Shown piece after piece: positions 1 to 8,321 of a DNA stretch of 64,000 nucleotides (position 1 is its first letter; every line of letters begins with the position of its first letter). The stretch is taken from positions 4,588,501-4,652,500 of the forward strand of contig NZ_CP073760.1 in the NCBI RefSeq assembly GCF_018399035.1, read 5' to 3'. The translations under genes were made by a program, and so were the position numbers. The stretch comes from Thiocapsa sp. Lineage in GTDB: Bacteria > Pseudomonadota > Gammaproteobacteria > Chromatiales > Chromatiaceae. Under the pieces are notes generated by a model. It was not told where the DNA came from and did not search any database. It worked only from the letters and a program-made list of their open reading frames with translations.

Positions 1-1770
1 CCCGAGCGCACCCCAGACCCGACCATGACTGGACATGGGCACGCTCAAGGCCGAGCGGACGGATTGACGCTCGAGCTCCGCACGTTCGGCCGCCGCCTCG
101 TCCGGGAGCGCCGAGACATCCGGCACCGAGATCGGTGTGCGGGTACGCAGCCGCTCGGCCCACCAGGGAAACCGCTCGAGCGAGATCCCCTGGAAGTCCT
201 GGATGAAGGGTGCGATACCCGCGGCGCACCACTCATGGGTCATCTCCAGGCTTGCGTCGTCGCTCGCCAATCGGAACAGGTAGCAGCGATCGACGTCGAG
301 TAGGGTGCCGATCTGTTCGAGTACCCAAGCGACGATCGGCTCGAGCGTATCGCCGGTGGCGTCGATGAAGCGTGACGAGACCTGAGCGACCAGCGCCTGC
401 AGATCCAATTGGCGCTTAAGCCCTCGTTCTGCCGACTCGCGCTCGGTGACATCGGTCACGATCCCGTGAAAATAGCTGAGCCGGCCGTCCGGGCCGAAGA
501 CGCCGCGCGTCTCCTCCTCGACCCAGTGCTCGGAGCCATCCGCCCAACGGACCCGGTAGGTCTGCCGGAAGCCGTCGCGCTGCTCTTGAGTAAATGTCTC
601 GAAGGCCGCAACCAAGCGCTCGCGGTCTTGCGGATGAACGAGATCCAAGTAGGTCAAGCGCCGCGCGAGGAGCGGCTCGAGCGAATAGCCCCAGCGGCGA
701 ACGTTCGGCGAGGCGTAGATGACCGGCCAACCCGGCTCCGGCGCCCAATGAAACGCGATTGTGGAGCTGGCATCGATGACCTCGGAAGCCATGCCGAGTG
801 CCGTTTCGAGCGTCACCTTGTCGGTTACGTCCAGATTCGAGCCGCGATGTCCGAGCGCACGTCCGCCGTCGCCGCTGACCGGAACGCACAGATGCTCGAT
901 CCAGCGCAGCTCGCCCGTGCGGGTGTGGATCCGAAACCGCAGGGGTTTGAATCGTTGGGTTGCGTGCGCGCCGTGGAGATGCGTGAGGTATGCGTCGCGG
1001 TCCTCCGGATGGATGATCCGCGCCAAGAGATCCGCGTCCTTCAGGAAGGCCGCCGCCGGGTAGCCGGTGATCCGCGCGCAGGTCGGGGAGACATAGCGGA
1101 AGCGTCCGTCCTCGCCCATCCAGTAGGCCCAGTCGGGCGCGAAGTCGGCGACGATGTGATAGCGCTCCTCCTGGATGCGCAGGCGCCGGTTGGCGGCGAC
1201 CAGATCCTCGCGCTGCGCGACCTGCTCGGTCTGATCCACGAGGTTGCAGAGGATCTCGGCTTCGTTGCCGTCCATCTCAGGGAGACGGATCAGACGCAGA
1301 TCGGCGATCAGGATGCTGTCCCCTTGGCCCCGCAGGCGAATCTCCCTGCAGTCCGCGCGGCCGGCCTTGATGGCATCGAGCAATGCATTTTCGAGCAGTC
1401 TTGTCTGTCCCTCGACAGCGAGATGGATAAAGAGCCGTCGATCGAAGGGCAGCAGCCGCTGCGCCGCCGCGTTGCCTTCTTTCACGCGCCCTTGGGCGTT
1501 GATCAGCAAGACCGGGAAGGGCAGCTCGCGATAGAGCCGGGTAAAGCGCGCGAGCGCGCGCTCGGTGATCTGCCGGCTGTCCTGCAGTGCTTGTTGCTGG
1601 ATATGCAGCTCGGCATGGTAGATATGCAGCTCCTCGAGGAGCCTCTCGAAATCGAGAGTGCCCTGCTCGAAAGCCTCGATGGTCTCGTCGAAGGTGTGGT
1701 CCCGCAGGATCCGGCACGCACGCTCGCGCAGATCCGTCATCTCGGCGGCGCCGAATTTATGTGTTGTCAT
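1..1770 (-). CDS. PAS/GAF multi-domain sensor protein (C-terminus outside the window)
   Basis: The minus-strand frame is open from the ATG at 1770 to the window edge, so the protein is longer than the roughly 590 residues visible. The start MTTHKFGAAE is preceded by a purine-rich gaggcg. After an alpha-helical N-terminus there is a PAS-like fold at about residues 80-190, a PAS domain at about 200-320 (RYHIVADFAPDWAYWMG), another at about 330-450 (FHWAPEPGWPVIYASPN) and the start of a GAF domain from about 455 (LLDVDRCYLFRL). Proteins of this build usually end in a histidine kinase, GGDEF or EAL output, which cannot be seen here. It lies at the 3' side of a chemosensory cluster on the same strand, separated from it by an EAL pseudogene. 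Signal transduction is sure; the output is unknown. Confidence 0.8.
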   Translation of the reverse strand, partial: MTTHKFGAAEMTDLRERACRILRDHTFDETIEAFEQGTLDFERLLEELHIYHAELHIQQQALQDSRQITERALARFTRLYRELPFPVLLINAQGRVKEGNAAAQRLLPFDRRLFIHLAVEGQTRLLENALLDAIKAGRADCREIRLRGQGDSILIADLRLIRLPEMDGNEAEILCNLVDQTEQVAQREDLVAANRRLRIQEERYHIVADFAPDWAYWMGEDGRFRYVSPTCARITGYPAAAFLKDADLLARIIHPEDRDAYLTHLHGAHATQRFKPLRFRIHTRTGELRWIEHLCVPVSGDGGRALGHRGSNLDVTDKVTLETALGMASEVIDASSTIAFHWAPEPGWPVIYASPNVRRWGYSLEPLLARRLTYLDLVHPQDRERLVAAFETFTQEQRDGFRQTYRVRWADGSEHWVEEETRGVFGPDGRLSYFHGIVTDVTERESAERGLKRQLDLQALVAQVSSRFIDATGDTLEPIVAWVLEQIGTLLDVDRCYLFRLASDDASLEMTHEWCAAGIAPFIQDFQGISLERFPWWAERLRTRTPISVPDVSALPDEAAAERAELERQSVRSALSVPMSSHGRVWGALG

Positions 1771-2046
1771 CTCGTCGTTACGCCTCGCCGAGGCTCCGTG
1801 GCCCCGGGAACAGGATGGTCCGGCTCTTCGCCCGCCCCGGGCGGTCGACTGCCGCGATTGGCCCACCGGCCTTGCTCGTCAGCCCGGCCCCGTCGCTGAT
1901 CCGAGTCGGAGGGTAGACAAGCGCCGTAGGATAATGCGCAGCGCAGTCCACCCGACCTCTGTAAGAGCAAGGCCGGCGTGGTGTGCGCCATGATAGGCCC
2001 ATCGTGACCGATTCATGAACTGCCCGCGATGTTCTGCGACGGCGAG

Positions 2047-2542
2047 TCAAGACAAGAGCCGAACGATCGCCTCCGGCGCAACCGGCGGGCTGAAGAGATC
2101 GCCTTGCGCACGGCGGCAGCCGGCCCCGAGCAGAAAGCGTCGCTGTGTCGTGCAGGATGGATTCCAGCGTGCGTGCAAAATCGCTGCGCTGGATCTGCAT
2201 GCCCGAGACGTTCACGGCGATGCGCCCGAACGGGATCCCCGCAGCCTCCCATTCGCGGGCTTGGAAGCCGGCTTGATCCCGGGGAATGCGTTGGCGGCAG
2301 GGCTGATCGAGCACCCGGATCGCGCAGACAGACCCGGGCGCCTCGTCGGGAACACGGGGAAGCTCGGCGAATTGAAGCTCTTGGCCGTCGATGCCGACCG
2401 GGATCTCGTCCGCGAGATCCAAGCGCACGCTCTCGAGGGCTTCGGCAGCCCGCATGCGCAGGCGATCGACAGTCTCCTCTCCACTTGGGGGCAGGCTGGG
2501 CTTGTCTGCACTTGCCTGGTTGTTGTTGCGAGTGTCCGTCAT
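2047..2542 (-). pseudogene. EAL-domain (c-di-GMP phosphodiesterase) remnant
   Basis: The frame opening with MTDTRNNNQ at 2542 contains an unmistakable central EAL-domain stretch, AREWEAAGIPFGRIAVNVSG, followed by a helix ending in ESILHDT. Directly after this the reading shifts, and another frame gives the usual EAL C-terminus (GAGCRRAQGDLFSPPV then EAIVRLLS and stop at 2047). The catalytic EAL, DDFG and other core motifs that belong between these blocks are missing, so the gene has lost about half the domain by internal deletion plus a frame change. The part before the AVNVSG block is also not normal EAL sequence. It lies 11 bp downstream of a CheW-like gene in the chemosensory operon, where a phosphodiesterase would have opposed the diguanylate cyclase. 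It is almost certainly non-functional. Confidence 0.7.
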
Positions 2543-2553
2543 GACCCCTGTCG

Positions 2554-3084
2554 CTATTGGTCGATCATCCGTGCCGGCGTTGCGTTGCAGGAGTCGAAGG
2601 CCGCCGCGCACGCCGCTTCCCGGAGCCGCCGGGGGTCGAGCAGGATGGCGAGGTCGTCCGCGTTCGTCGTGGAGAGTGTCACGAGTCCGCGCACGCAGGG
2701 CAGCTCGGACAGCACCTCCATCAGTGCGGGCAGTGGATGGATCGCGTCGACCGGTGCGCGCCACAGCGAGATCGGCTCCTCGATGCGCACGCCCGGGGTC
2801 TGCGTCCCGTCCGAGGCTCCGGCCTGCGCGGTGTGTCTGAAGCGGAGCACGCGCTCGCGCGATTCCTGCGTGTGGGCCGAGACCGCGGAGGATGCGCGCG
2901 CGAGGCCGAGTAGATCGGCCAATGCGGGCGCCTGCGTGTTCGGGGTCTCGGCGGGATCGGCGATGCCTCGGATGCCCTCGGCGAGAACGGCGAACCTCAG
3001 CGCGCCGAGGCTGAAGACCACCAGATCGATCTCGCCGTCGCCGCCCTCGTTTCGAGCCTCGTGTCTGCGCTCCATTCGCGTCAC
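2554..3084 (-). CDS. CheW-like adaptor protein (divergent)
   Basis: This 176-residue protein has a CheW-like beta-rich fold: LVVFSLGALRFAVLAEGIRGI near the N-terminus and VRGLVTLSTTNADDLAILLDPRRL near the C-terminus. It lacks an obvious central SH3-like GVINLRG motif and is poorly conserved. Its start overlaps the stop of the preceding cheW by 4 bp, which indicates translational coupling. Wsp-type systems use two CheW homologues (WspB and WspD), so this is probably the second adaptor that links receptor and kinase in this cluster. The CheW family call rests on position plus weak similarity. Confidence 0.65.
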   Translation of the reverse strand: MTRMERRHEARNEGGDGEIDLVVFSLGALRFAVLAEGIRGIADPAETPNTQAPALADLLGLARASSAVSAHTQESRERVLRFRHTAQAGASDGTQTPGVRIEEPISLWRAPVDAIHPLPALMEVLSELPCVRGLVTLSTTNADDLAILLDPRRLREAACAAAFDSCNATPARMIDQ

Positions 3085-3629
3085 CGCTGCTCGGGCAACA
3101 GGGTCTGAAACACCCGATCCAGATCGAGCAGGATCACGACCTGTCCCGCATGCTCGAACACCCCGGTTGCGAGCCCGCGCAGCGGCTCGGGCAAGCTGTC
3201 CGGCGGTGCTTGGATGGACTCTTCGGTCACGTCCAGGACGTCGACCACCCGATCGACCCGCAACCCGCTGCGCACCTGCGTGCCTTGGCCGAGCAGGATG
3301 GCCGAGCGACGGGCGGACGGGATATGCGTCATGCCCAACAGATCGCCGAGGCGGACCACCGAGGCGATGTCGCCGCGAATATTGATGACGCCCTCCAGCG
3401 CCGGTGGGAAGCCCGGGACGACATGGATGGTCGTGAGCGGGAGGATCTCCGCCAGCACGCGCGCCGGGAAGGCAAGCAACGCCTCGCCGACGACGAAGAT
3501 CACGAGTTTGACCTTGGCGGTCTCGACCTCGAGGATCCGAGCGTCGGCTCCGCGTCGTCGCTCCAGGAGCAACTCCAGCGCGTTGCGGTCGGACAGATCG
3601 GACTGCGATTCGGTTCGCTCAAGATCCAT
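3081..3629 (-). CDS. cheW: CheW chemotaxis adaptor
   Basis: This 182-residue protein is a clear CheW. KLVIFVVGEALLAFPARVLAEIL gives the first strands, GVINIRGDIASVVRLGDLLGM the diagnostic GVINLRG-like turn, and SGLRVDRVVDVLDV plus FEHAGQVVILLDLDRVF the second subdomain. CheW tethers CheA to the cytoplasmic hairpin tip of chemoreceptors. The gene overlaps the end of the diguanylate cyclase gene by 11 bp and the start of the second CheW-like gene by 4 bp. It is therefore in the middle of one transcript running from the receptor gene at 12876 to at least here. An N-terminal extension of about 40 charged residues precedes the CheW fold. Confidence 0.9.
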   Translation of the reverse strand: MDLERTESQSDLSDRNALELLLERRRGADARILEVETAKVKLVIFVVGEALLAFPARVLAEILPLTTIHVVPGFPPALEGVINIRGDIASVVRLGDLLGMTHIPSARRSAILLGQGTQVRSGLRVDRVVDVLDVTEESIQAPPDSLPEPLRGLATGVFEHAGQVVILLDLDRVFQTLLPEQR

Positions 3630-5430
3630 CGGATGTCCCCGTCGATTCAGGCGTGGGCGCGGGCTCGGGCTCGGGCTCGGGCAAAGTGTCTTGCTCCGTC
3701 GCGATCTCGACGCGATTGCGACCGCCCTTCTTGGCCCGGTAGAGCGCCCGGTCGGCGGCCTCGGTCATGGCGTCCGGGGTGTCGAAGGTCGGAAAGTGCG
3801 CTACCCCGACGCTGAAGGTGCAGCGGAACTCCTGTCCGTCCGAGAAAAAGGTCACGTTGGAGAAGCTGGTGCGCAAGGCATCGAGGATGCGCCGGGCTTG
3901 CTCCACGCCCACACCGTTCAGAACCACCGCGAACTCCTCACCGCCGTAGCGCCCGACCAGGTCGTCGTCGCGCAGGCGCAGACGCAGTGTGCGGCTCAGC
4001 GCCATGAGGACCTGATCGCCGGTCGGATGGCCGTAGGTGTCGTTGACCGATTTGAAGTGATCGACGTCGAGCATGGCGAAGCACAGGGACGTCCCGGCAC
4101 GGCGCGCATTCGCCACGGCGACCTCCAGGAACTGCATGATCGCGTTGTGGTTGAAGAGCCCGGTCAGACCGTCGCGGACCATCAGGGAGTGCAGGATGCG
4201 CATCCGCTCGGCACGCAGACCGACCTCGGCGATCAGCCGGTCCGGCTCGATCGGTTTGGTCAGAAAGCCGTCGGCGCCGACCGCGAGCGCCTTGTGCTGG
4301 CGCTCCACGTCCGTCTCGGAGGAAACATAGATGATCGGCAGGCTCACATGCCCCGGCATCTGGCGCAGGATCCGAGACAGCTCCGGCCCCGAGCAATCCG
4401 GCATGTACATGTCCATCAGCACCAGATCGGCATCGAAGGTGTCGAGCAGACTCAGCACCTGCTCCGGATCGCTCACCGCCTTGGCGACCATGCCGGCCTC
4501 TTCCAGGACCGTCGCATGGAACTGGGCCAGCTCGCGGTCGTCGTCCACCACCAGGACATTGATGGGCTCGGGCGGATGCGGGCTGGTGAGCCGATCGAGG
4601 AATTCCAGCAGCTCGACCGTCTTGATCGGCTTGGTGCAGTAGGCGCTGCCGCCCGCGCGTACCGCCTGGAGGCGCCCGCCGAAGTCGTCGCGACAGGAGA
4701 TGAAGATGCAGGGGATCGCCTCCTCTTCTCCGGCCCTGAGCTCGGCCAGCATCTTCGGCCCGGCGTTCTCGTCCTCGGGAAAGACCACGTCGAGGATCAT
4801 CGCCGACGGGCGTTCGGCATCGACCGCCTCGCGCAGGTCGGCGAGGGTCGTGAAGGCCCGCACGCGGTAGCCGAAACAGCCGAGCTGACCGGCCAGTTGC
4901 GCGGCAAGATCCGGGTCGTCGTCGCAGAGATAGACCATCCGCTGGCTGCGATCCGCGGGTTGTCCGGGGCGTGCGCCGAGCGCGTGTCCGGATGTCGGCT
5001 CGGGCTCCGGCCCGGGAAGCTCGAATCCGGGAGTCACATCGGGGTCCACCTGCACCTCGGCGGCGAGCGCCAAGGCGGCGAGATCGTCCAGCAGGCGCGC
5101 GAGCTCGGCCGGCAGCGCGGCCTCGACCCGTCCGCCCGAGTCCATGGCATGGCGCACGGCCTGCTCGGCGCTCTCGGCGGCATCGCTGATCTGTCGGAAG
5201 CCGAAGGTGGCGCCCGATCCCTTCAAGGTATGGAAGAGGATGTAGAGCGCGTCGAGATGCGCATGATCGATCTCGCTCGCGCGCAGTTTGGCGACGGCGC
5301 GGCGCGCATCGGCAAGACGTCCGGGCAGCTGCGAGAGAAAGGACGTGCGCAGACGCGCCTTGCGGATCTGGAAGGATTCGGCCTTGTTCGGCGCGGCGGG
5401 TATGGGGACGTTTCCCCGTTCGGCAGCCAT
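3619..5430 (-). CDS. HPt-REC-REC-GGDEF response regulator / diguanylate cyclase
   Basis: The 603-residue protein starts at the ATG at 5430, which has a GAGG five or six bases upstream; an earlier in-frame start lacks such a site and would overlap the neighbour. An HPt domain comes first, with the phosphorylatable His67 in ILFHTLKGSG. Two receiver domains follow (LCDDDPDLAAQL with ILDVVFP, then VLVVDDDRELAQ with LVLMDMYMP), each with a C-terminal TKPI lysine. A GGDEF domain closes the protein, with the active-site sequence RYGGEEF and an RDDD inhibitory I-site five residues before it. It should make cyclic di-GMP when phosphorylated by the cluster's CheA, as WspR does. The tail is an acidic PEPEPEP stretch coded by a short hexamer repeat. 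The HPt and doubled receivers are additions relative to WspR. Confidence 0.88.
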   Translation of the reverse strand: MAAERGNVPIPAAPNKAESFQIRKARLRTSFLSQLPGRLADARRAVAKLRASEIDHAHLDALYILFHTLKGSGATFGFRQISDAAESAEQAVRHAMDSGGRVEAALPAELARLLDDLAALALAAEVQVDPDVTPGFELPGPEPEPTSGHALGARPGQPADRSQRMVYLCDDDPDLAAQLAGQLGCFGYRVRAFTTLADLREAVDAERPSAMILDVVFPEDENAGPKMLAELRAGEEEAIPCIFISCRDDFGGRLQAVRAGGSAYCTKPIKTVELLEFLDRLTSPHPPEPINVLVVDDDRELAQFHATVLEEAGMVAKAVSDPEQVLSLLDTFDADLVLMDMYMPDCSGPELSRILRQMPGHVSLPIIYVSSETDVERQHKALAVGADGFLTKPIEPDRLIAEVGLRAERMRILHSLMVRDGLTGLFNHNAIMQFLEVAVANARRAGTSLCFAMLDVDHFKSVNDTYGHPTGDQVLMALSRTLRLRLRDDDLVGRYGGEEFAVVLNGVGVEQARRILDALRTSFSNVTFFSDGQEFRCTFSVGVAHFPTFDTPDAMTEAADRALYRAKKGGRNRVEIATEQDTLPEPEPEPAPTPESTGTSDGS

Positions 5431-5440
5431 GGTTTCCTCG

Positions 5441-5791
5441 TTAAAGTCCGGCGACGGCCGCCGGCAACGTGACCTCGAGCGACGCATCCTTCATCAGGCA
5501 GGCAGCGATCTCCGGCGCCTGCGAATGGAGCGGTTCCGGGTCGTCCCCGGTCAGAAGAACGAAAGCGGTCGAGATCCCGCGCTCGCGCATCTCCCGGAAC
5601 AGGTCCAAACCGCTCAAGAGCGGCATGTGCATGTCCGAGATGACCAAGTCGAATCCCTCGTGTGCTTCGCCGAGGGCGTCGAGTGCCTCCACGCCGCTCT
5701 CCACGAGCTTACAGTCGTGCCCCTCCGCATCCAGAATGGCCTCGGCCATTGCTCCTGCGAAGGGGTCATCGTCGACGATCAAGATACGCAT
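5441..5791 (-). CDS. Single-domain response regulator (CheY-like)
   Basis: This 116-residue protein is a bare receiver domain: acidic pocket VDDDPFAG, phosphoacceptor aspartate in LVISDMHMPLLSG, conserved threonine in FVLLTGDD and a late lysine in CLMKDAS. The ATG at 5791 is taken because AAGGA stands nine bases upstream; a GTG two codons earlier is possible. It lies 10 bp upstream of the HPt-REC-REC-GGDEF gene and about 200 bp downstream of cheA, with a hexanucleotide repeat in the gap. It could act as a phosphate sink or as an intermediate between CheA and the HPt domain of the next protein. That relay is an inference. Confidence 0.88.
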   Translation of the reverse strand: MRILIVDDDPFAGAMAEAILDAEGHDCKLVESGVEALDALGEAHEGFDLVISDMHMPLLSGLDLFREMRERGISTAFVLLTGDDPEPLHSQAPEIAACLMKDASLEVTLPAAVAGL

Positions 5792-5854
5792 GACCACTAG
5801 TCCTTAAAAAGGTGTCGGAAATGAGTTGAGCACCGAATCCAATCATTGTCGATT

Positions 5855-5919
<65 letters not shown>

Positions 5920-5998
5920 TACCACTGCCGTGGCGAAGGAATTCTCTCGTCGAGTTGTTTGAGCTATTTTTGAACTGTTCCTGATGATCTGTGTGAGA

Positions 5999-8311
5999 TC
6001 AGCCGAGCAGATTCCGTAAGGTGTCGACGAGATTGGATTGGTCGAAATCGCCTTTGACGATATAGGCGTCGGCGCCGACCTGAATGCCGCGCTGTTTGTC
6101 CTCGAGGGTCTGACGTGAGCTGACGATGATGATCGGCGTGGAACGGTATTTGTCGTTCTCGCGCAGTTTGGCGGTGAGCGAGAAGCCGTCCAGACCGGGC
6201 ATCTCGACATCGGTGAGGACCGCGTCGAAGCGCCCGCCCACGGCCTTTTGCCAGCCGTCCAGGCCGTCTTCGGCCAGGGTGACGCGGTAGCCGGACGCCT
6301 CCAGGACCTCCTTTTCGATCTCGCGCGTGTTCAGCGAGTCGTCCACCACCAGGACGTGCTGACCCGGTTCTCCGTCATGCCGGCGCGTCGAGTCCTTCAC
6401 CGCCGCCTTGATCGCCTCGCCGCGGATGCGTCGCGCCGCGTCCAGCAGGGCAGGGGCCTGGAGCAGACTCACCAGCGCGTTGGTGCCGGTGACGACCACG
6501 CCGCCGACCAGACCGCCGAGGGCCCCTCGGCCGCGCATGTGCTCGGGCAGCGGCTTGAGGACCATGTCGCGCGCGTCGATGAGCCGATCCACCACCAGCC
6601 CCAGCTTCGCCTGTCGTACCCCGATGATGACGACCAGGAGCGCCTCCTCGTGGAGTGCGTGCCGCCGTCGTACCGACGACTTGGCCGGCGCGGGCAGACC
6701 CAAGAGGTCGATCAGCGGAATCAGGGGAACCAGCTCGTTGCGGAGCACGACCGCCGGGCGTCCGGCGACCTGAATCGTCTCGATGCGGGAGGTGCGGATC
6801 AGCTCGGAGACGTGCGGCGCGGTGATTCCGAAACAGTGCCCGCCCGCTTCGAGCAGCAGGATGCGCATCACCGCCAGCGAGAGCGGGAGCTTGAGCGTCA
6901 GAGTGGTCCCGGCGCCCGGTCGACTCTTGATCGCGATCGAGCCCTGCAGGTCGTCGGTGATGGCGCGCTTGACCACGTCCATCCCGACACCGCGTCCCGA
7001 GACCTCGGTGATGATGGCGCTGGTGCTGAAGCCGGGTTGAAAGATGAGGTCGGCGACCTGCTCGTCGGTGATCTCTTGGCTGGTCTCTTGGCTGGCGCCG
7101 GTCTCGATCAGGCCCTTTTGGATGGCCTTCTCGAGGATACGCGCACGGTCGAGTCCGCGCCCGTCGTCGCTGATGGCGATCAGCACGGCGCCGCCCTCCT
7201 GACGTGCCGAGAGGCGGATCTCCCCGAGCGCCGGCTTGCCCGCCGCCAGACGTTCCTCGGCCGACTCGATGCCGTGGTCGATGGCGTTGCGTACCAGATG
7301 GACCAGCGCATCGCTGAGGTGGTCGATGATCTGGCGGTCGAGCTCGATCTCGCTGCCGCTCATCTCGCACCGGATCTCCTTGCCGAGCGAGCGTCCGAGC
7401 TCGCGGGCGACCCGGGCGATCGGGTCCAGAACCGTACCCAGGGGCAGCATCCGCATACCGAGTGCGCGGTCGTTGAGCTCGCCGATGAGGCGCTCTTGAT
7501 CGAGCGTCAGGTCGCGCAGATCGAGCGTGAACCTGTGCAGTGCGCGGGCAATCTCGGCTGACTCCGACCCCGTTTCGGTGACGGTGCGCGCGGCGAGCGC
7601 TCGGGCCTCGGCATCGAGCAGACGCGCCTCTCCCAGGACGTGACGCAGCCGCGCCTGGTTGGAGACCATCTCGCCCATCAGCTTGACCAGGGTGTCGAGC
7701 TTATCCATGCGCACGCGCACGCTCTCGGGTGCGCGGATGCGTGTCGCGGTGTCGGTGCCTGTCGTTTGCGGGGTCCTCGGCGTCGGGTCCTTAGCGGATG
7801 AGGGCGCGGGCGAGGGCGACGTCGGGGTGGCCGACGGGATTTCGCCCGGGGTCGGGTTCGCGTCGGCAGCCGCCGAACGGTCGGGAAGGGGCGGCGTACT
7901 CGGCTCCGACCAATCGCCCGCGGCGGCCCTGGCGAGCCGCTCGCACAGCGCTTGATCCGGTGGCCCGGAGGCCGCGCCGGCGCCGGATGCGGCGACCTCT
8001 TCGATCATTGCGCCGATCGCATCCACACCGCGCATCAGGAGTGCGGCGAGCGCCGGGTCGGGCTGGATCTTGCCGTCGCGCAAGACGCCGAGCACGTCTT
8101 CGAGATGGTGGGCGGTCTCGGCGATGCTCGCGAGCTTGAGCATGCGCGAGGATCCCTTGATGGTGTGGGCGGATCGGAACAGGGCGTCGATCCCGTCCCG
8201 GCCGCCGTCGCCCGCGGTTCCGAGTGTGGCGAGTCCGGTCTCGAGCCGGGCGATATGCTCGCGCGCCTCGTCGACGAAACGGCCGACGAATTTGGTGATG
8301 TCGAGTGCCAT
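5999..8311 (-). CDS. cheA: Hybrid CheA histidine kinase with C-terminal receiver
   Basis: This 770-residue kinase has an N-terminal HPt domain with phosphorylated His49 in SAHTIKGSSRML and a proline/threonine-rich linker at about 135-195. A dimerisation helix follows, then a HATPase domain (HLVRNAIDHGIES as N-box, ISDDGRGLDRA as G1, GRGVGMDVV as G2), a CheW-like regulatory domain and a receiver domain (LVVDDSLNTREIEK, AVLTDVEMPGLDG, IVKGDF). A CheA with its own receiver matches WspE and related alternative-function kinases rather than the flagellar CheA. It sits 10 bp after cheR and receives signals from the receptor at 12876 through the CheW proteins. Likely targets are CheB, the CheY-like protein and the diguanylate cyclase of the same operon. 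Confidence 0.95.
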   Translation of the reverse strand: MALDITKFVGRFVDEAREHIARLETGLATLGTAGDGGRDGIDALFRSAHTIKGSSRMLKLASIAETAHHLEDVLGVLRDGKIQPDPALAALLMRGVDAIGAMIEEVAASGAGAASGPPDQALCERLARAAAGDWSEPSTPPLPDRSAAADANPTPGEIPSATPTSPSPAPSSAKDPTPRTPQTTGTDTATRIRAPESVRVRMDKLDTLVKLMGEMVSNQARLRHVLGEARLLDAEARALAARTVTETGSESAEIARALHRFTLDLRDLTLDQERLIGELNDRALGMRMLPLGTVLDPIARVARELGRSLGKEIRCEMSGSEIELDRQIIDHLSDALVHLVRNAIDHGIESAEERLAAGKPALGEIRLSARQEGGAVLIAISDDGRGLDRARILEKAIQKGLIETGASQETSQEITDEQVADLIFQPGFSTSAIITEVSGRGVGMDVVKRAITDDLQGSIAIKSRPGAGTTLTLKLPLSLAVMRILLLEAGGHCFGITAPHVSELIRTSRIETIQVAGRPAVVLRNELVPLIPLIDLLGLPAPAKSSVRRRHALHEEALLVVIIGVRQAKLGLVVDRLIDARDMVLKPLPEHMRGRGALGGLVGGVVVTGTNALVSLLQAPALLDAARRIRGEAIKAAVKDSTRRHDGEPGQHVLVVDDSLNTREIEKEVLEASGYRVTLAEDGLDGWQKAVGGRFDAVLTDVEMPGLDGFSLTAKLRENDKYRSTPIIIVSSRQTLEDKQRGIQVGADAYIVKGDFDQSNLVDTLRNLLG

Positions 8312-8321
8312 GACGCGGATC

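Noticed and set aside
409..1899. Long plus-strand ORF of 496 codons
   Set aside because: It is antisense to the PAS/GAF sensor gene; its composition (Arg/Ala/Val-rich, no domain) is that of a shadow frame in GC-rich DNA.
3214..5472. Plus-strand ORF of 752 codons
   Set aside because: Antisense to the diguanylate cyclase gene, whose minus-strand frame has clear HPt, REC and GGDEF motifs.
6248..7561. Plus-strand ORF of 437 codons
   Set aside because: Shadow of cheA on the opposite strand; no recognisable domain.
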